The position numbers and the translations under genes were made by a program. Positions 1 through 6,293 of a DNA stretch of 25,210 nt are shown here, in pieces. The notes beneath the pieces are model-generated. The model was not told the DNA's origin. It made no database searches and was given only the letters and a program-made list of their open reading frames with translations. Numbering within the stretch: the stretch's first letter is position 1; every line of letters begins with the position of its first letter. This DNA is from a virus. The stretch lies in IMG/VR virus record IMGVR_UViG_3300009176_000876, positions 1 to 25,210 of that record. One strand, given 5' to 3'.

Positions 1-161
1 GAGATGATCGTCGGGTTCCGATAGCCCCGCTCGATCTGCGTCACCCACGTGATGTGGACGTCAGCTCGCTCGGCGACAGCTTCCTGCGTCAGACCCCTGC
101 GCTCACGGATCTGCTTGAGCGCAGCTCCTACGGCTTTGGGGAGGTCATCGGGCGAGAGCAT
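1..161 (-). CDS. XRE-family helix-turn-helix repressor, N-terminal part (cut by window edge)
   Basis: The minus strand reads from an ATG at 161 into the window edge without a stop, giving 53 codons of a larger gene. Visible residues include LKQIRERRGLTQEAVAERA followed by a second helix ending TQIERGYRNPTI, the classic HTH_3/Cro-C1 pattern of two DNA-reading helices and the conserved 'IERG-R-P' tail. An in-frame stop lies a few codons upstream of the ATG, so the start is fixed unless a rare start is used. It is divergent from a winged-helix gene starting at 255, with two dyad sites between them. Family knowledge says such proteins are phage repressors or regulators. That this one governs lysogeny is inference, and the rest of the protein is not in view. 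Confidence 0.85.
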   Translation of the reverse strand, partial: MLSPDDLPKAVGAALKQIRERRGLTQEAVAERADVHITWVTQIERGYRNPTII

Positions 162-194
162 GGGTGGCCGAGCAAATCCGCCTCCCTATGCCGG

Positions 195-206
195 CGTCTA
201 TAGACG
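195..206. promoter_or_regulatory. 12-bp perfect palindrome, candidate operator
   Basis: CGTCTATAGACG is its own reverse complement and lies between the divergent regulator genes. Its core TATAGA also makes a plausible minus-strand -10 for the XRE gene, about 35 bases before that ATG. Operator function is inferred from position and symmetry only. Confidence 0.45.
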
Positions 207-213
207 ATGTATC

Positions 214-227
214 AGGTACCGTTACCT
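214..227. promoter_or_regulatory. Inverted repeat AGGTA-N4-TACCT overlapping a plus-strand -10
   Basis: Two five-base arms flank CCGT. The hexamer TACCGT at 217-222 sits inside the dyad and matches the TACNGT form seen at other plus-strand starts here (1368, 1971, 6248, 7834). A protein bound to the dyad would block that promoter, so the winged-helix or XRE protein could act here. This is inference. Confidence 0.4.
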
Positions 228-254
228 CCTTGAATCGACTTGAGCAGAGGGAAG

Positions 255-599
255 ATGGCTGACCGAGATAAGGCCGAGGAGGAAGCGCACTCGGCCATCC
301 AGCAGATCGCCGACCTCTGCAAGGCACTCGCCCACCCGCTCCGCATCGAGATCCTCGACGCCCTTGACGCCGACCCCAGACGCACCCTCTCGGCCTCCAG
401 GTTCGCCAACACAAAGGACGCCGACCTCTCCCGCGTCTCCTACCACGCCATCCGTTTGAAACAGGCGGGCGTGCTGGAGGTAGCCACCGAGCGGAAGGTC
501 CGAGGAGCCACCGAACGCTCTTACTCGCTGACGGGCCCACGGGCGAGACTCGCACTGGATGTCATTGCGATGGTCCGGGCTGGCAGCGCTCCGTCCTGA
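255..599 (+). CDS. ArsR-like winged-helix transcriptional regulator
   Basis: The product is 114 residues from the ATG at 255, which follows AGAGGGA at short distance; a TTG at 240 would add five residues but has no ribosome site. The stretch LAHPLRIEILDALD near residues 25-38 is the typical first-helix signature of ArsR-type winged helices. It is followed by a recognition-helix segment (LSRVSYHAIRLKQAGVLEV) and a wing-like region rich in Arg and Glu ending RSYSLT. No metal-binding Cys pair is seen, so a metal sensor is unlikely. It is divergent from the XRE gene and its promoter overlaps a dyad, suggesting autoregulation or cross-regulation. The ligand and targets are unknown. Confidence 0.8.
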   Translation: MADRDKAEEEAHSAIQQIADLCKALAHPLRIEILDALDADPRRTLSASRFANTKDADLSRVSYHAIRLKQAGVLEVATERKVRGATERSYSLTGPRARLALDVIAMVRAGSAPS

Positions 600-615
600 T
601 CGGCCCCAGAACGAC

Positions 616-653
616 AAAAAGGCCCGCCACCCCACTGAAGGGATGACGGGCCT
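616..653 (-). terminator. Rho-independent terminator of the Rpf-like lysin gene
   Basis: Read on the minus strand, AGGCCCG (647-653) and CGGGCCT (620-626) form a 7-bp stem with a 20-base loop, followed directly by TTTTT. It lies about 45 bases past the lysin stop codon at 699. The opposite-strand regulator gene ends at 599, so the site serves the lysin transcript. Confidence 0.7.
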
Positions 654-698
654 GTACGTACCCCCGGGTTGACCGGGTATGAAGGTGGTGAGGCTAGC

Positions 699-1259
699 TC
701 AGCCGCAGACCCAGGGTCCGGCTCCAGCATCGACGTAGAGACGGTGCGCGGCTCGATCTTGGTCTCGCTTGGACCAGTCGCAAGAGCGGCAGTAGGTCGC
801 GTAGGTGGTGTCGAGCAGCTGGTAGGCGCCGCGGGCGCTCGAGGTCGGGTTCTGCGCGCCGTAGTCGCCACCGCTCTCGCAGTCGACGATGTAGAAGGGG
901 ATCGCGTAGCAGCGGCCGCCTTCGCAGTAGGGGGTGACGCGCGAGCGCCAGAGTTCACCGCGGCGGTGCTTGTAGAAGATCCGGCGGTAGAGCGCCCACG
1001 AGCGCTTCATCGCCTTCCGGTCGCCGGCACCGGCCGCACACGTGAACCGGTGGTGCGCTGCGGCGATCGTCACCGCCTTGGGCTTCTCCCTCTCCCACCG
1101 AGACTTCTTCCAGGTCTTCTGGGCGAAGGTCTCAAAGGCTGGGGCGGTGAAGCCCTGGCCGTGGCAGGGGTCTACTGGGTGGGGCGGGATGTTGGGTCGC
1201 AGAGCCTCGGTCGGACTCGCAAGGAGAAGCGCGAGCAGGACGATGGCCCCGATGATCAT
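699..1259 (-). CDS. Secreted Rpf-like transglycosylase/lysozyme-fold wall lysin
   Basis: The product is 186 residues from ATG 1259. Residues 1-19 form a hydrophobic export segment ending SPTEA. The C-terminal part (about 118-186) reads AIPFYIVDCESGGDYGAQNP, then GAYQLLDTTY and AAHRLYVDAGAGPWVC, the order found in resuscitation-promoting-factor-like and transglycosylase domains. Glu128 in CESGG is the expected catalytic acid. Several Cys residues suggest disulfides outside the cell. The best ribosome site (AAAGGAG, 1286-1292) is too far from this ATG but five bases from an in-frame ATC at 1280. That start would add MRRATPP and give the signal peptide a positive n-region. It probably cuts peptidoglycan glycan strands at lysis or entry, but a moron that modifies the host wall is also possible. 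Confidence 0.78.
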   Translation of the reverse strand: MIIGAIVLLALLLASPTEALRPNIPPHPVDPCHGQGFTAPAFETFAQKTWKKSRWEREKPKAVTIAAAHHRFTCAAGAGDRKAMKRSWALYRRIFYKHRRGELWRSRVTPYCEGGRCYAIPFYIVDCESGGDYGAQNPTSSARGAYQLLDTTYATYCRSCDWSKRDQDRAAHRLYVDAGAGPWVCG

Positions 1260-1285
1260 GGGCGGGGTAGCGCGGCGGATGCCGG

Positions 1286-1316
1286 CTCCTTTCGTTGGGG
1301 ATAGAGCTGCCCAACG
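1286..1316 (-). promoter_or_regulatory. Stem-loop plus Shine-Dalgarno leader of the lysin gene
   Basis: On the minus strand CGTTGGG (1310-1316) pairs with CCCAACG (1293-1299) around a 10-base loop, and AAAGGAG follows at once. The string CGAAAGGAGCCGGCA here also precedes the endolysin gene, where it leads to an ATG. Here the matching position is ATC (1278-1280). Confidence 0.5.
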
Positions 1317-1339
1317 TCGGCCGAGCTAGAGCCGGTGGG

Positions 1340-1379
1340 CCTTCAGGTGAAGGTCGGAATCGGTTGCTACCGTCAGCCG
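1340..1379 (+). promoter_or_regulatory. Leaderless promoter of the HNH gene with dyad in the -35 region
   Basis: TGC followed by TACCGT (1368-1373) looks like an extended -10. Its last T lies exactly six bases before the ATG at 1380, placing +1 on the start codon. No Shine-Dalgarno is present, so the mRNA is probably leaderless. CCTTCA-GG-TGAAGG at 1340-1353 is a near-perfect 14-bp dyad in the -35 zone and may be an operator. Confidence 0.5.
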
Positions 1380-1940
1380 ATGGCGCAGTGGGAACATCGA
1401 CCCTGCGGCACCGTCCATGAGGCTGGCCCGGTGCCGCCCGAGGAGTGCGACTTTTGCCGGGGAGTGCTGGTTCGGGTTCGACCGGGACCGCCGGGCTGGA
1501 AGACGGTTCACGGACCCTCGGCCCACGTACACCAGGTGGCGAAAGGCTGCCGTGGCTGGGAATGCGCGCGCTGCGGACACACCGTGAAGCGCAAGAACTC
1601 CCCAGGCATCTGCGAAAACTGCCGGCGCCTCAAGGGCTACGTCCCGAACTTCCGCGAAGTGCAGATGACGAAGCGCGCGATCCGCAAACACACGCATGGC
1701 CCCGAAGGGCAGACGCCGAGTCGCCGAGATGAAGTCTTCGCTCGGGACGGCTTCCGCTGCGTGCAGTGCGGGGAGGCAGACCGAAAGCTATTGACGCTGG
1801 ACCACATCGTGCCCAAATCGAAGGGCGGCACGAACGCAGCCAAGAACCTTCAGGTCCTCTGTCGCGCCTGCAATAACCGCAAGGCAGACATCGTGCCGCC
1901 GCCGGGGCTCACCTACCCGCCCGAAGTTCTCGCTGCCTGA
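1380..1940 (+). CDS. HNH endonuclease with N-terminal zinc-binding region
   Basis: The product is 186 residues from ATG 1380. A GTG at 1335 would add 15 residues but lies upstream of the likely transcription start. The C-terminal HNH domain (about 114-170) shows [23 protein letters not shown], then [15 protein letters not shown]: two structural Cys pairs, the DH pair of the beta-beta-alpha-metal fold, and the conserved Asn. The N-terminal half holds three further CxxC pairs (CDFC, CARC, CENC), so it probably binds zinc. Such nucleases nick or cut DNA and in phages often sit near packaging or replication genes, or act as homing enzymes. Role here is unproven. It stands alone on the plus strand with its own promoter. 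Confidence 0.85.
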   Translation: MAQWEHRPCGTVHEAGPVPPEECDFCRGVLVRVRPGPPGWKTVHGPSAHVHQVAKGCRGWECARCGHTVKRKNSPGICENCRRLKGYVPNFREVQMTKRAIRKHTHGPEGQTPSRRDEVFARDGFRCVQCGEADRKLLTLDHIVPKSKGGTNAAKNLQVLCRACNNRKADIVPPPGLTYPPEVLAA

Positions 1941-1965
1941 TCACCCTCGCGAGCAGTCAGGGGGT

Positions 1966-1982
1966 GGCGCTACAGTGGGGGC
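1966..1982 (+). promoter_or_regulatory. Leaderless promoter with GGCGCTACAGTGGGG block
   Basis: TACAGT (1971-1976) ends six bases before the GTG start at 1983, the same spacing as the promoter at 1368. The 15-base string at 1966-1980 recurs exactly at 6243-6257 before another plus-strand gene. An 8-bp palindrome CTCGCGAG lies at 1946-1953 in the -35 zone. Confidence 0.5.
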
Positions 1983-2180
1983 GTGGAAAGGGTCCGGTTA
2001 ATCGCGGAATGCCGGAAGGTCGGCTTCGACCCCACGCCGGGGCAGCTCCGTTTTCTGGCGTCGATCGACGAGTTCGGTCAGCGAGCGGGGCGGGAGTTGA
2101 GCCGCGAGGTCACGACGTGCCTGCGCCGCGCCGAATCGCAGTACGCCAAGGCTCTCTTGCGAGAGATGCAACTGCGCTGA
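1983..2180 (+). CDS. Small hypothetical protein (65 residues)
   Basis: The GTG at 1983 coincides with the predicted transcription start of the TACAGT promoter, so translation is probably leaderless. The product is soluble, charged and predicted helical, with no Cys, signal or membrane segment. It begins MERVRLIAECRKVGFDPTPG and ends with a basic helix. Its TGA overlaps the ATG of the next gene by one base (TGATG), a coupled two-gene unit. I do not recognise the family. A DNA-associated small phage protein is possible but not shown by any motif. Confidence 0.6.
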   Translation: MERVRLIAECRKVGFDPTPGQLRFLASIDEFGQRAGRELSREVTTCLRRAESQYAKALLREMQLR

Positions 2181-2356
2181 TGGCTCGCGGCCCCATCCCA
2201 GACAAGCCGAGGAAGGGCGGGCCTATTACAGGCCATCGAACCGTTCTCGCGCCAGCCGAGATCATCGACACGCCGGAGCGCGCCGAACAGCTTGGCCTTA
2301 CTGCTGATGCGCGTCGGATGCGACGCGAAGTTCGCGAGCAGCGTCAGGCTCGCTGA
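2180..2356 (+). CDS. Small hypothetical protein (58 residues), coupled to upstream gene
   Basis: The ATG at 2180 shares its A with the upstream TGA. The product starts MARGPIPDKPRKGGPITGH and ends with an Arg-rich helix (DARRMRREVREQRQAR). The N-terminal style resembles the first residues of some phage small-terminase-like proteins, but it is far too short for one and I make no functional call. Its 3' end overlaps the convergent minus-strand zinc gene by 59 bases, so the two transcripts are antisense there. Confidence 0.5.
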   Translation: MARGPIPDKPRKGGPITGHRTVLAPAEIIDTPERAEQLGLTADARRMRREVREQRQAR

Positions 2357-2501
2357 GCCACCGCCGCAACTCCTCCGCGCACCCCTCGCACAAGTAGACC
2401 CAATCCACCCGCTTCATCGGCCTGCAGAACCCGATGACGTAGCGCTCTTGGTGAGGGTCGATGCGGTTGGGGCATCGGGAGCAGGAGAGCGTCTTGCTCA
2501 A
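2298..2501 (-). CDS. Small zinc-binding protein (67 residues)
   Basis: Residues 6-9 (CSRC) and a later CEGC form a two-pair zinc-ribbon pattern with about 30 residues between, in the context LSCSRCPNRI and VYLCEGCAEEL. The start is TTG at 2501, whose TG overlaps the TGA of the RusA fusion gene (TTGA), with GGAG eleven bases before. This suggests translational coupling to the resolvase gene, itself rich in zinc ribbons. The C-terminus is charged. A nucleic-acid or protein-binding accessory role is likely for such folds, but nothing more specific can be said. Confidence 0.6.
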   Translation of the reverse strand: MSKTLSCSRCPNRIDPHQERYVIGFCRPMKRVDWVYLCEGCAEELRRWLSEPDAARELRVASDAHQQ

Positions 2502-3304
2502 CGCCGATGGCTCCGCCGCTGGATCCTGCCCTGCTCTTCAAAAGCAGCGACAATCTCGTCTTTCGATTTGCCCTTCGGCGCCTCACTCAGCCAACACGCC
2601 CGACACAAGGTCGCGTTTTTCCGCTGCAGCTTGACGCCGCAGAGAAGGCATTTGGGTCGAGCATCGGAGCGCCGCGCTGCAGCGATCTTGCGGCGGGTCT
2701 CGACGGACTTGGATGCGCAGCCCTTGCAGCAATAGCGCTGTTGATGGTGGCGGGGCTTGAAGGACCCCCCGCAATGCTCGCACGGCCGAGGCCGCGTTCC
2801 AACGCAAGCTTTTGAGCAGTAGGTCTGGCCGTTTGGCTTGCTGTCGTAAGCGCGCGACGAGAAGGTGTTGCCGCACGATGGGCACACCCTCTCTTCCACC
2901 GCTTCCTCACCGCGTGGCATCGAAGTCGAGCAGGGGCCAACGAAAATCTCCGTACGGGGATTCTGTGGATCTAGCTCAAGTCGAGCCCCGAAATTCACCA
3001 CCTGTACGTCGTCGACCCAGACGACCCCATTGGCTGCATCGAAAACGGCCTTGACGAGATTGTCCAAATCGATCCGTTGTCGGTTCGAGCGGTAGAACAC
3101 CATCCCAACCTCTAAGCCCGCCCTAAATGGCGACCTTCCTCCCATTGCGATCTGGAAGTGGCGAGCGAGGAGTTCTTCGTGCTCGCTGCTCTTTCGATCG
3201 GAGTAAACGGTGCCGCTCTGTCGGTTGAAGCGATGCCGCGCCTTCGAGCGAGGCTCCGTGGCGACGGTCACCTTGAGTGCTGCCGCTGGCGCCGCCGTCG
3301 TCAC
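2498..3304 (-). CDS. RusA-type Holliday junction resolvase fused to three zinc ribbons
   Basis: Counting from the GTG at 3304 (268 residues), residues 10-125 form a RusA domain. It opens LKVTVATEPRSKARHRF, and the acidic signature IDLDNLVKAVFDAANG...WVDDVQV supplies Asp79, Asp81, Asp89, Asp98 and Asp99 plus Lys85. RusA resolves four-way DNA junctions, which helps packaging of branched DNA. After it come three Cys modules: C141/C144 with C163/C167, C175/C178 with C192/C193/C196, and C219/C222 with C234/C237. Ordinary RusA proteins are near 120 residues, so the zinc tail doubles the length. The start is uncertain. GTG 3304 overlaps a TGA in another frame (GTGA); a TTG at 3451 would give 317 residues, but the extra part lacks coding-like third positions. 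Confidence 0.8.
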   Translation of the reverse strand: MTTAAPAAALKVTVATEPRSKARHRFNRQSGTVYSDRKSSEHEELLARHFQIAMGGRSPFRAGLEVGMVFYRSNRQRIDLDNLVKAVFDAANGVVWVDDVQVVNFGARLELDPQNPRTEIFVGPCSTSMPRGEEAVEERVCPSCGNTFSSRAYDSKPNGQTYCSKACVGTRPRPCEHCGGSFKPRHHQQRYCCKGCASKSVETRRKIAAARRSDARPKCLLCGVKLQRKNATLCRACWLSEAPKGKSKDEIVAAFEEQGRIQRRSHRR

Positions 3305-3428
3305 GAGCGGCTCGGCCAGGGAGGCGTTCCCGGGATCTCGAGCGTGGCCCGGAGCGGTGCATCGGCTGAAGCCACGCCGCCGTGTCGTTGATCCCGTAGC
3401 GCTCCCATCGGGTCCTTGCCTCGTCCAA

Positions 3429-4964
3429 CTACGGCCGGTAGCCGGCTTCAAACGGCAGACTGACCGGCTTGTAGTTGACCGTGTCGACCCAGCTCGGTTT
3501 CCAGTTCTTCACCGAGTGGGCACCGCCAGCTGAGCCGTCCTCGCTGACGTTGTAGTCGTAAGTCCCGAAGGAAGCAGCCCGACCCTCAGTCGAGATGTCC
3601 GCGCCTTCCTCGGTCCCCACGAAGACGTTGTGGTCGACCTGGTAGCCCGAGCCGGCAGCCTGGTTCGAGTAGTCCCGGAATAGGCAGCCCCAGTGCGAGT
3701 TGACGATCGTGTTGGCCCGGAAGACCAGCCCCGTGCCCTGGTAGATCTGACAGGTATAGCCGTCTGAGTCGTTGTCGAACAGGTTGTTCGTGACCGAGAC
3801 GTTGGAGAAGGCGCCTTCCTGGAACAGCAGGGACTCATGCGTCCCCGTGTTCCGAGCGACGTTGCCCTTGAAGACGATGTTCTTGCCGCCACCGAAGATC
3901 TGCCAGAGGTCCTGATGGACCGTCGAGTGGGCGTAGCGCAGGCTCGGGCCGAGGAAGGTATTGCCTTCGACCGTGAAGTTCACCGGTGAGGCGGACTGGA
4001 TGTAGTCGTTGGCGACTTCCTTGATCGTGTTGCCGCGGATCGTGAAGCCTTCGACGCCATCGGACGCGGTGATCCCGTAGCCGTTGGCAACTCCCTCAGC
4101 CCCGGTGAAATCGAGGCCGTGGAAGTAGTTGCCTTCGATCAGGACTTCGGAGACCTTGGAGCCGGAGACCGAGTGAGCTTCGCCGCCGGCGTGGATTCCG
4201 AAGGTGCCGGTGAATTCGCTGCCGACGATCTGCACGTCGCGGGTGGCGCCGATCAGGTCGAGCCCTCCCGTGAAGTGCAGGCCGACCAAGCGGACCCCGC
4301 TGGACTTGTTGAGGATCGAATAGCCCAGGGTGCCGGGACCCCGCAGGGTGACGTTCGTCTTTTTGACCTGCGAGAGGCTGAGGGATCCGCTGGCGCCCTT
4401 GAGACAGAGGACCGCGTTGGCGGGCGCGTTGGAGACCGCGGTGCTGATCGAGCCGGTGACGGTCGACGTGCATTCGGCCGGCGCCGGGGGTTCGGGTTTG
4501 GGTTCCGGTTCAGGAGTCGGCGGGATTACGGGCGGCACTTCGATCACTTCGCCGTCCGGTCCCTGGATGCCCTGCGGACCTTGAGGACCTTGTGGGCCGA
4601 CTGGACCCTGGATCCCTTGCGCCCCCTGTGCGCCGGTCGCTCCAGTTTCCCCACGTTCTCCTCGTGGGCCAGCTTCGCCGCGATCACCCTTGTCGCCTTT
4701 GGGGCCAGCGGGACCACGCTCACCAGGCGGCCCCTGTTCGGGAGCAGGCCGGGCCTCGAGCGCGGCAACTCGTTCTGTCACTGCGGCCAGCGCCGAGGTC
4801 AAGGTCGCCAACTTCGAATTCGTCGCCGTCTTGAAGCTGGCGAAGTTTTGCTGGAGGGTCTGGAATTGGGTGAGGGTCGGACCGCTGACCGCCGCCACAG
4901 CACTCGGCGTTACCGAGGCTGCAGCGATGACCAGGGCGAGGAGGAACAGCGGCGGGCGGCGCAC
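3429..4964 (-). CDS. Secreted collagen-like / right-handed beta-helix protein
   Basis: The 511-residue product begins at GTG 4964, four bases after the holin-like gene's stop, with GAGG upstream. Residues 1-25 are a signal peptide ([12 protein letters not shown], then SAVAA). Residues 28-75 form a predicted coiled coil, and 78-137 hold twenty unbroken Gly-X-Y triplets. A Pro/Glu-rich linker follows, and about 165-500 carry repeated 'V.I.GN.F' and 'N.I.' beta-helix rungs ([29 protein letters not shown]), as in pectate-lyase-like folds. Coiled coil, collagen stalk and beta-helix suggest a trimeric fibre with a sugar-binding or sugar-cleaving head. A signal peptide is odd for a tail fibre assembled in the cytoplasm. 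It may instead be a prophage-encoded secreted surface or adhesion protein. I see no clear catalytic residues. Confidence 0.75.
   Translation of the reverse strand: MRRPPLFLLALVIAAASVTPSAVAAVSGPTLTQFQTLQQNFASFKTATNSKLATLTSALAAVTERVAALEARPAPEQGPPGERGPAGPKGDKGDRGEAGPRGERGETGATGAQGAQGIQGPVGPQGPQGPQGIQGPDGEVIEVPPVIPPTPEPEPKPEPPAPAECTSTVTGSISTAVSNAPANAVLCLKGASGSLSLSQVKKTNVTLRGPGTLGYSILNKSSGVRLVGLHFTGGLDLIGATRDVQIVGSEFTGTFGIHAGGEAHSVSGSKVSEVLIEGNYFHGLDFTGAEGVANGYGITASDGVEGFTIRGNTIKEVANDYIQSASPVNFTVEGNTFLGPSLRYAHSTVHQDLWQIFGGGKNIVFKGNVARNTGTHESLLFQEGAFSNVSVTNNLFDNDSDGYTCQIYQGTGLVFRANTIVNSHWGCLFRDYSNQAAGSGYQVDHNVFVGTEEGADISTEGRAASFGTYDYNVSEDGSAGGAHSVKNWKPSWVDTVNYKPVSLPFEAGYRP
4554..4733 (-). repeat. 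Collagen-like Gly-X-Y repeat tract (20 triplets)
   Basis: Codes residues 78-137 of the fibre-like protein: perfect Gly in every third residue, with charged GER/GDK/GDR triplets first and Gln/Pro-rich GPQ/GIQ triplets last. Such tracts form collagen triple helices and vary easily in number by recombination. Confidence 0.85.
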
Positions 4965-4968
4965 TTGG

Positions 4969-5202
4969 CTACGCCTCGTCCTTCACCCGAGCCGGGATGC
5001 CGCGGGCTTCGAGGAAGTAGTTGACGTACTTCGCCCCCTCGCCGACGACGGCGCCAGCGAGCAGGCCGCCACCGACGACGATCCAGGCGGTGAGGTCGGC
5101 CGGTGGGTGGATCACGCCTAAGGTGCGCAGCAGTGCGAGAACACCGGTGACGATGAAGGTCGCAACGACCTTGCGGGAAACCGGCACGGTGATGAGGGGC
5201 AT
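4969..5202 (-). CDS. Two-helix membrane protein, holin candidate
   Basis: The product is 77 residues from ATG 5202, preceded by AAAGGAAGGG. A longer reading from 5250 lacks a ribosome site. Two hydrophobic segments are clear: about residues 12-31 ([20 protein letters not shown]) and 38-58 ([20 protein letters not shown]), joined by a short Pro-containing turn. The charged C-terminal tail ends with VKDEA. Small size, two spans and position directly after the endolysin gene fit a class II holin that releases the endolysin through the membrane. Other actinophage lysis regions use several small membrane proteins, so an anti-holin role is also possible. Confidence 0.6.
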   Translation of the reverse strand: MPLITVPVSRKVVATFIVTGVLALLRTLGVIHPPADLTAWIVVGGGLLAGAVVGEGAKYVNYFLEARGIPARVKDEA

Positions 5203-5210
5203 GAGCCCTT

Positions 5211-5247
5211 CCTTTCGTTCGGTATGGAGCGCCCGGAACGCGGGCGC
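5211..5247 (-). promoter_or_regulatory. Stem-loop and CGAAAGGA ribosome site before the holin gene
   Basis: GCGCCCG (5229-5235) and CGGGCGC (5241-5247) form a 7-bp stem with a five-base loop between the endolysin stop and the holin start. The CGAAAGGA core follows about 12 bases on. It could reduce read-through or delay holin translation, which is inference. Confidence 0.45.
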
Positions 5248-5266
5248 CAAGAGGTACTGCGGTGGG

Positions 5267-6175
5267 CTACTTGCCCTTGGGCTCCCAGATCAGGCAGCGA
5301 TAGAGGCCGTCGCCGAAGAGGTTGACCACGCCAGCATCAACCGGAGCGGAGCCATGGCCGATCGTCCCGTCTCCTCCTTCACCGACATACCCCTCGGTGT
5401 GGTGGCCCACGGTGTCCGACCAAGAGGAGATGTAGACGACGATCCCCCAGCCCTTCGCGCGCATCTCCTTCTCGGTGACGATCTTCCAGCCGTTGTGCTG
5501 GCCGAGAAGCGTGCCGGTGTAGCCGCCGGTGAATCGAGCTCCGTTGGGGTCCGGAAGCTGGGCCGACCAGCAGATGCCGGTCACGAACTGCGAGCAGTCC
5601 GAGCGCTCCCCGTACTGAGGACCGGGCTTGATCTCGTGCTTGCAATCCCAGCTGCCCGACTGCGAGTAGAAGTTGCGGCGCTTGTTCGTGGCGCAGTTCA
5701 CTGCGGCGGTCTTCGCGGCGAGGATGAAGCGCTCGCCCGGATCCCCATCGTCCACGCGGTTGCCATCCACGTGCGGACCGGCCTTGGCGATTTCGCGTTC
5801 GAGCTTTCCGACGTCGGTGGAGATGCCTTCGATGCGCTTCGTCAGCGCCCGAGCCCGGCCGCGCCAGAAGACGGCACGGTGAGATTCCTTCGTCGCCTTC
5901 GCCTGAAGCTTCGCGACCTTGCCGTCCTTGCGCTGGGCCTTGCGCAGCTTCGCTTCTCCCCGGGTCTGATCCTCGTTCGGCCCGTAGGTCAGCAGCGTGT
6001 GGGCTTCTGCCCGCAGCTTGTCGGCGACCTTCATCGCCGCCTTCGCCTGCCGTTCGTAACCCTTCTGGGCAGCGTGGCGTTTCTTCATCTTCCGCACAGC
6101 CCGATCCCTCAAGGCCGTCTGGATCCCAAGGGAGTGCGAGAGCGAACCGAGGCGCGCTCGTAGCTTCGCCAGCAT
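5267..6175 (-). CDS. Endolysin: coiled-coil N-terminus plus NlpC/P60-like peptidase domain
   Basis: The product is 302 residues from ATG 6175, with AAAGGAG eight bases before. Residues 1-135 are Lys/Arg/Ala-rich and predicted coiled coil. Residues about 145-300 resemble an NlpC/P60 cysteine peptidase: Cys194 in RSDCSQFV as nucleophile, His258/259 in GHHTEGYVGEG as the paired base, and His274 in TIGHGSAP as the third member. Such enzymes cut peptide bonds in peptidoglycan stems. No signal peptide is seen, so release needs a holin, consistent with the gene 64 bases downstream. The basic coiled-coil half may bind the wall. Catalytic assignment is by motif position only. Confidence 0.75.
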   Translation of the reverse strand: MLAKLRARLGSLSHSLGIQTALRDRAVRKMKKRHAAQKGYERQAKAAMKVADKLRAEAHTLLTYGPNEDQTRGEAKLRKAQRKDGKVAKLQAKATKESHRAVFWRGRARALTKRIEGISTDVGKLEREIAKAGPHVDGNRVDDGDPGERFILAAKTAAVNCATNKRRNFYSQSGSWDCKHEIKPGPQYGERSDCSQFVTGICWSAQLPDPNGARFTGGYTGTLLGQHNGWKIVTEKEMRAKGWGIVVYISSWSDTVGHHTEGYVGEGGDGTIGHGSAPVDAGVVNLFGDGLYRCLIWEPKGK

Positions 6176-6242
6176 GTGCCGGCTCCTTTCGATTGGTGGT
6201 TCTATGGAGCCGCGCTCTTACTCGGCGGCGAGGTCTTGGATG

Positions 6243-6284
6243 GGCGCTACAGTGGGGTCACTGCAATCCCACTACTCGGAGGGG
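6243..6284 (+). promoter_or_regulatory. Promoter and ribosome site of the 126-residue plus-strand gene
   Basis: GGCGCTACAGTGGGG at 6243-6257 is identical to the block at 1966-1980 and contains TACAGT (6248-6253). Unlike the leaderless cases, a strong GGAGGGG (6278-6284) sits nine bases before the ATG at 6294, so this transcript has a short leader. Confidence 0.5.
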
Positions 6285-6293
6285 AAGCCCGAG

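Noticed and set aside
1964-2356. A single 130-residue gene from 1964
   Set aside because: Its first 72 codons overlap the 65-residue gene in another frame and precede the promoter. The TGATG overlap at 2178-2182 supports a separate 58-residue gene.
4554-4733. Tandem DNA repetition resembling an array
   Set aside because: The periodicity is nine bases from Gly-X-Y codons, with no spacers or palindromic repeats; it is not a CRISPR array.
4119-6163. Long plus-strand open frames (301 and 380 residues) opposite the fibre, holin and endolysin genes
   Set aside because: They oppose well-supported minus-strand genes with motifs and ribosome sites, and show composition typical of antisense reading.
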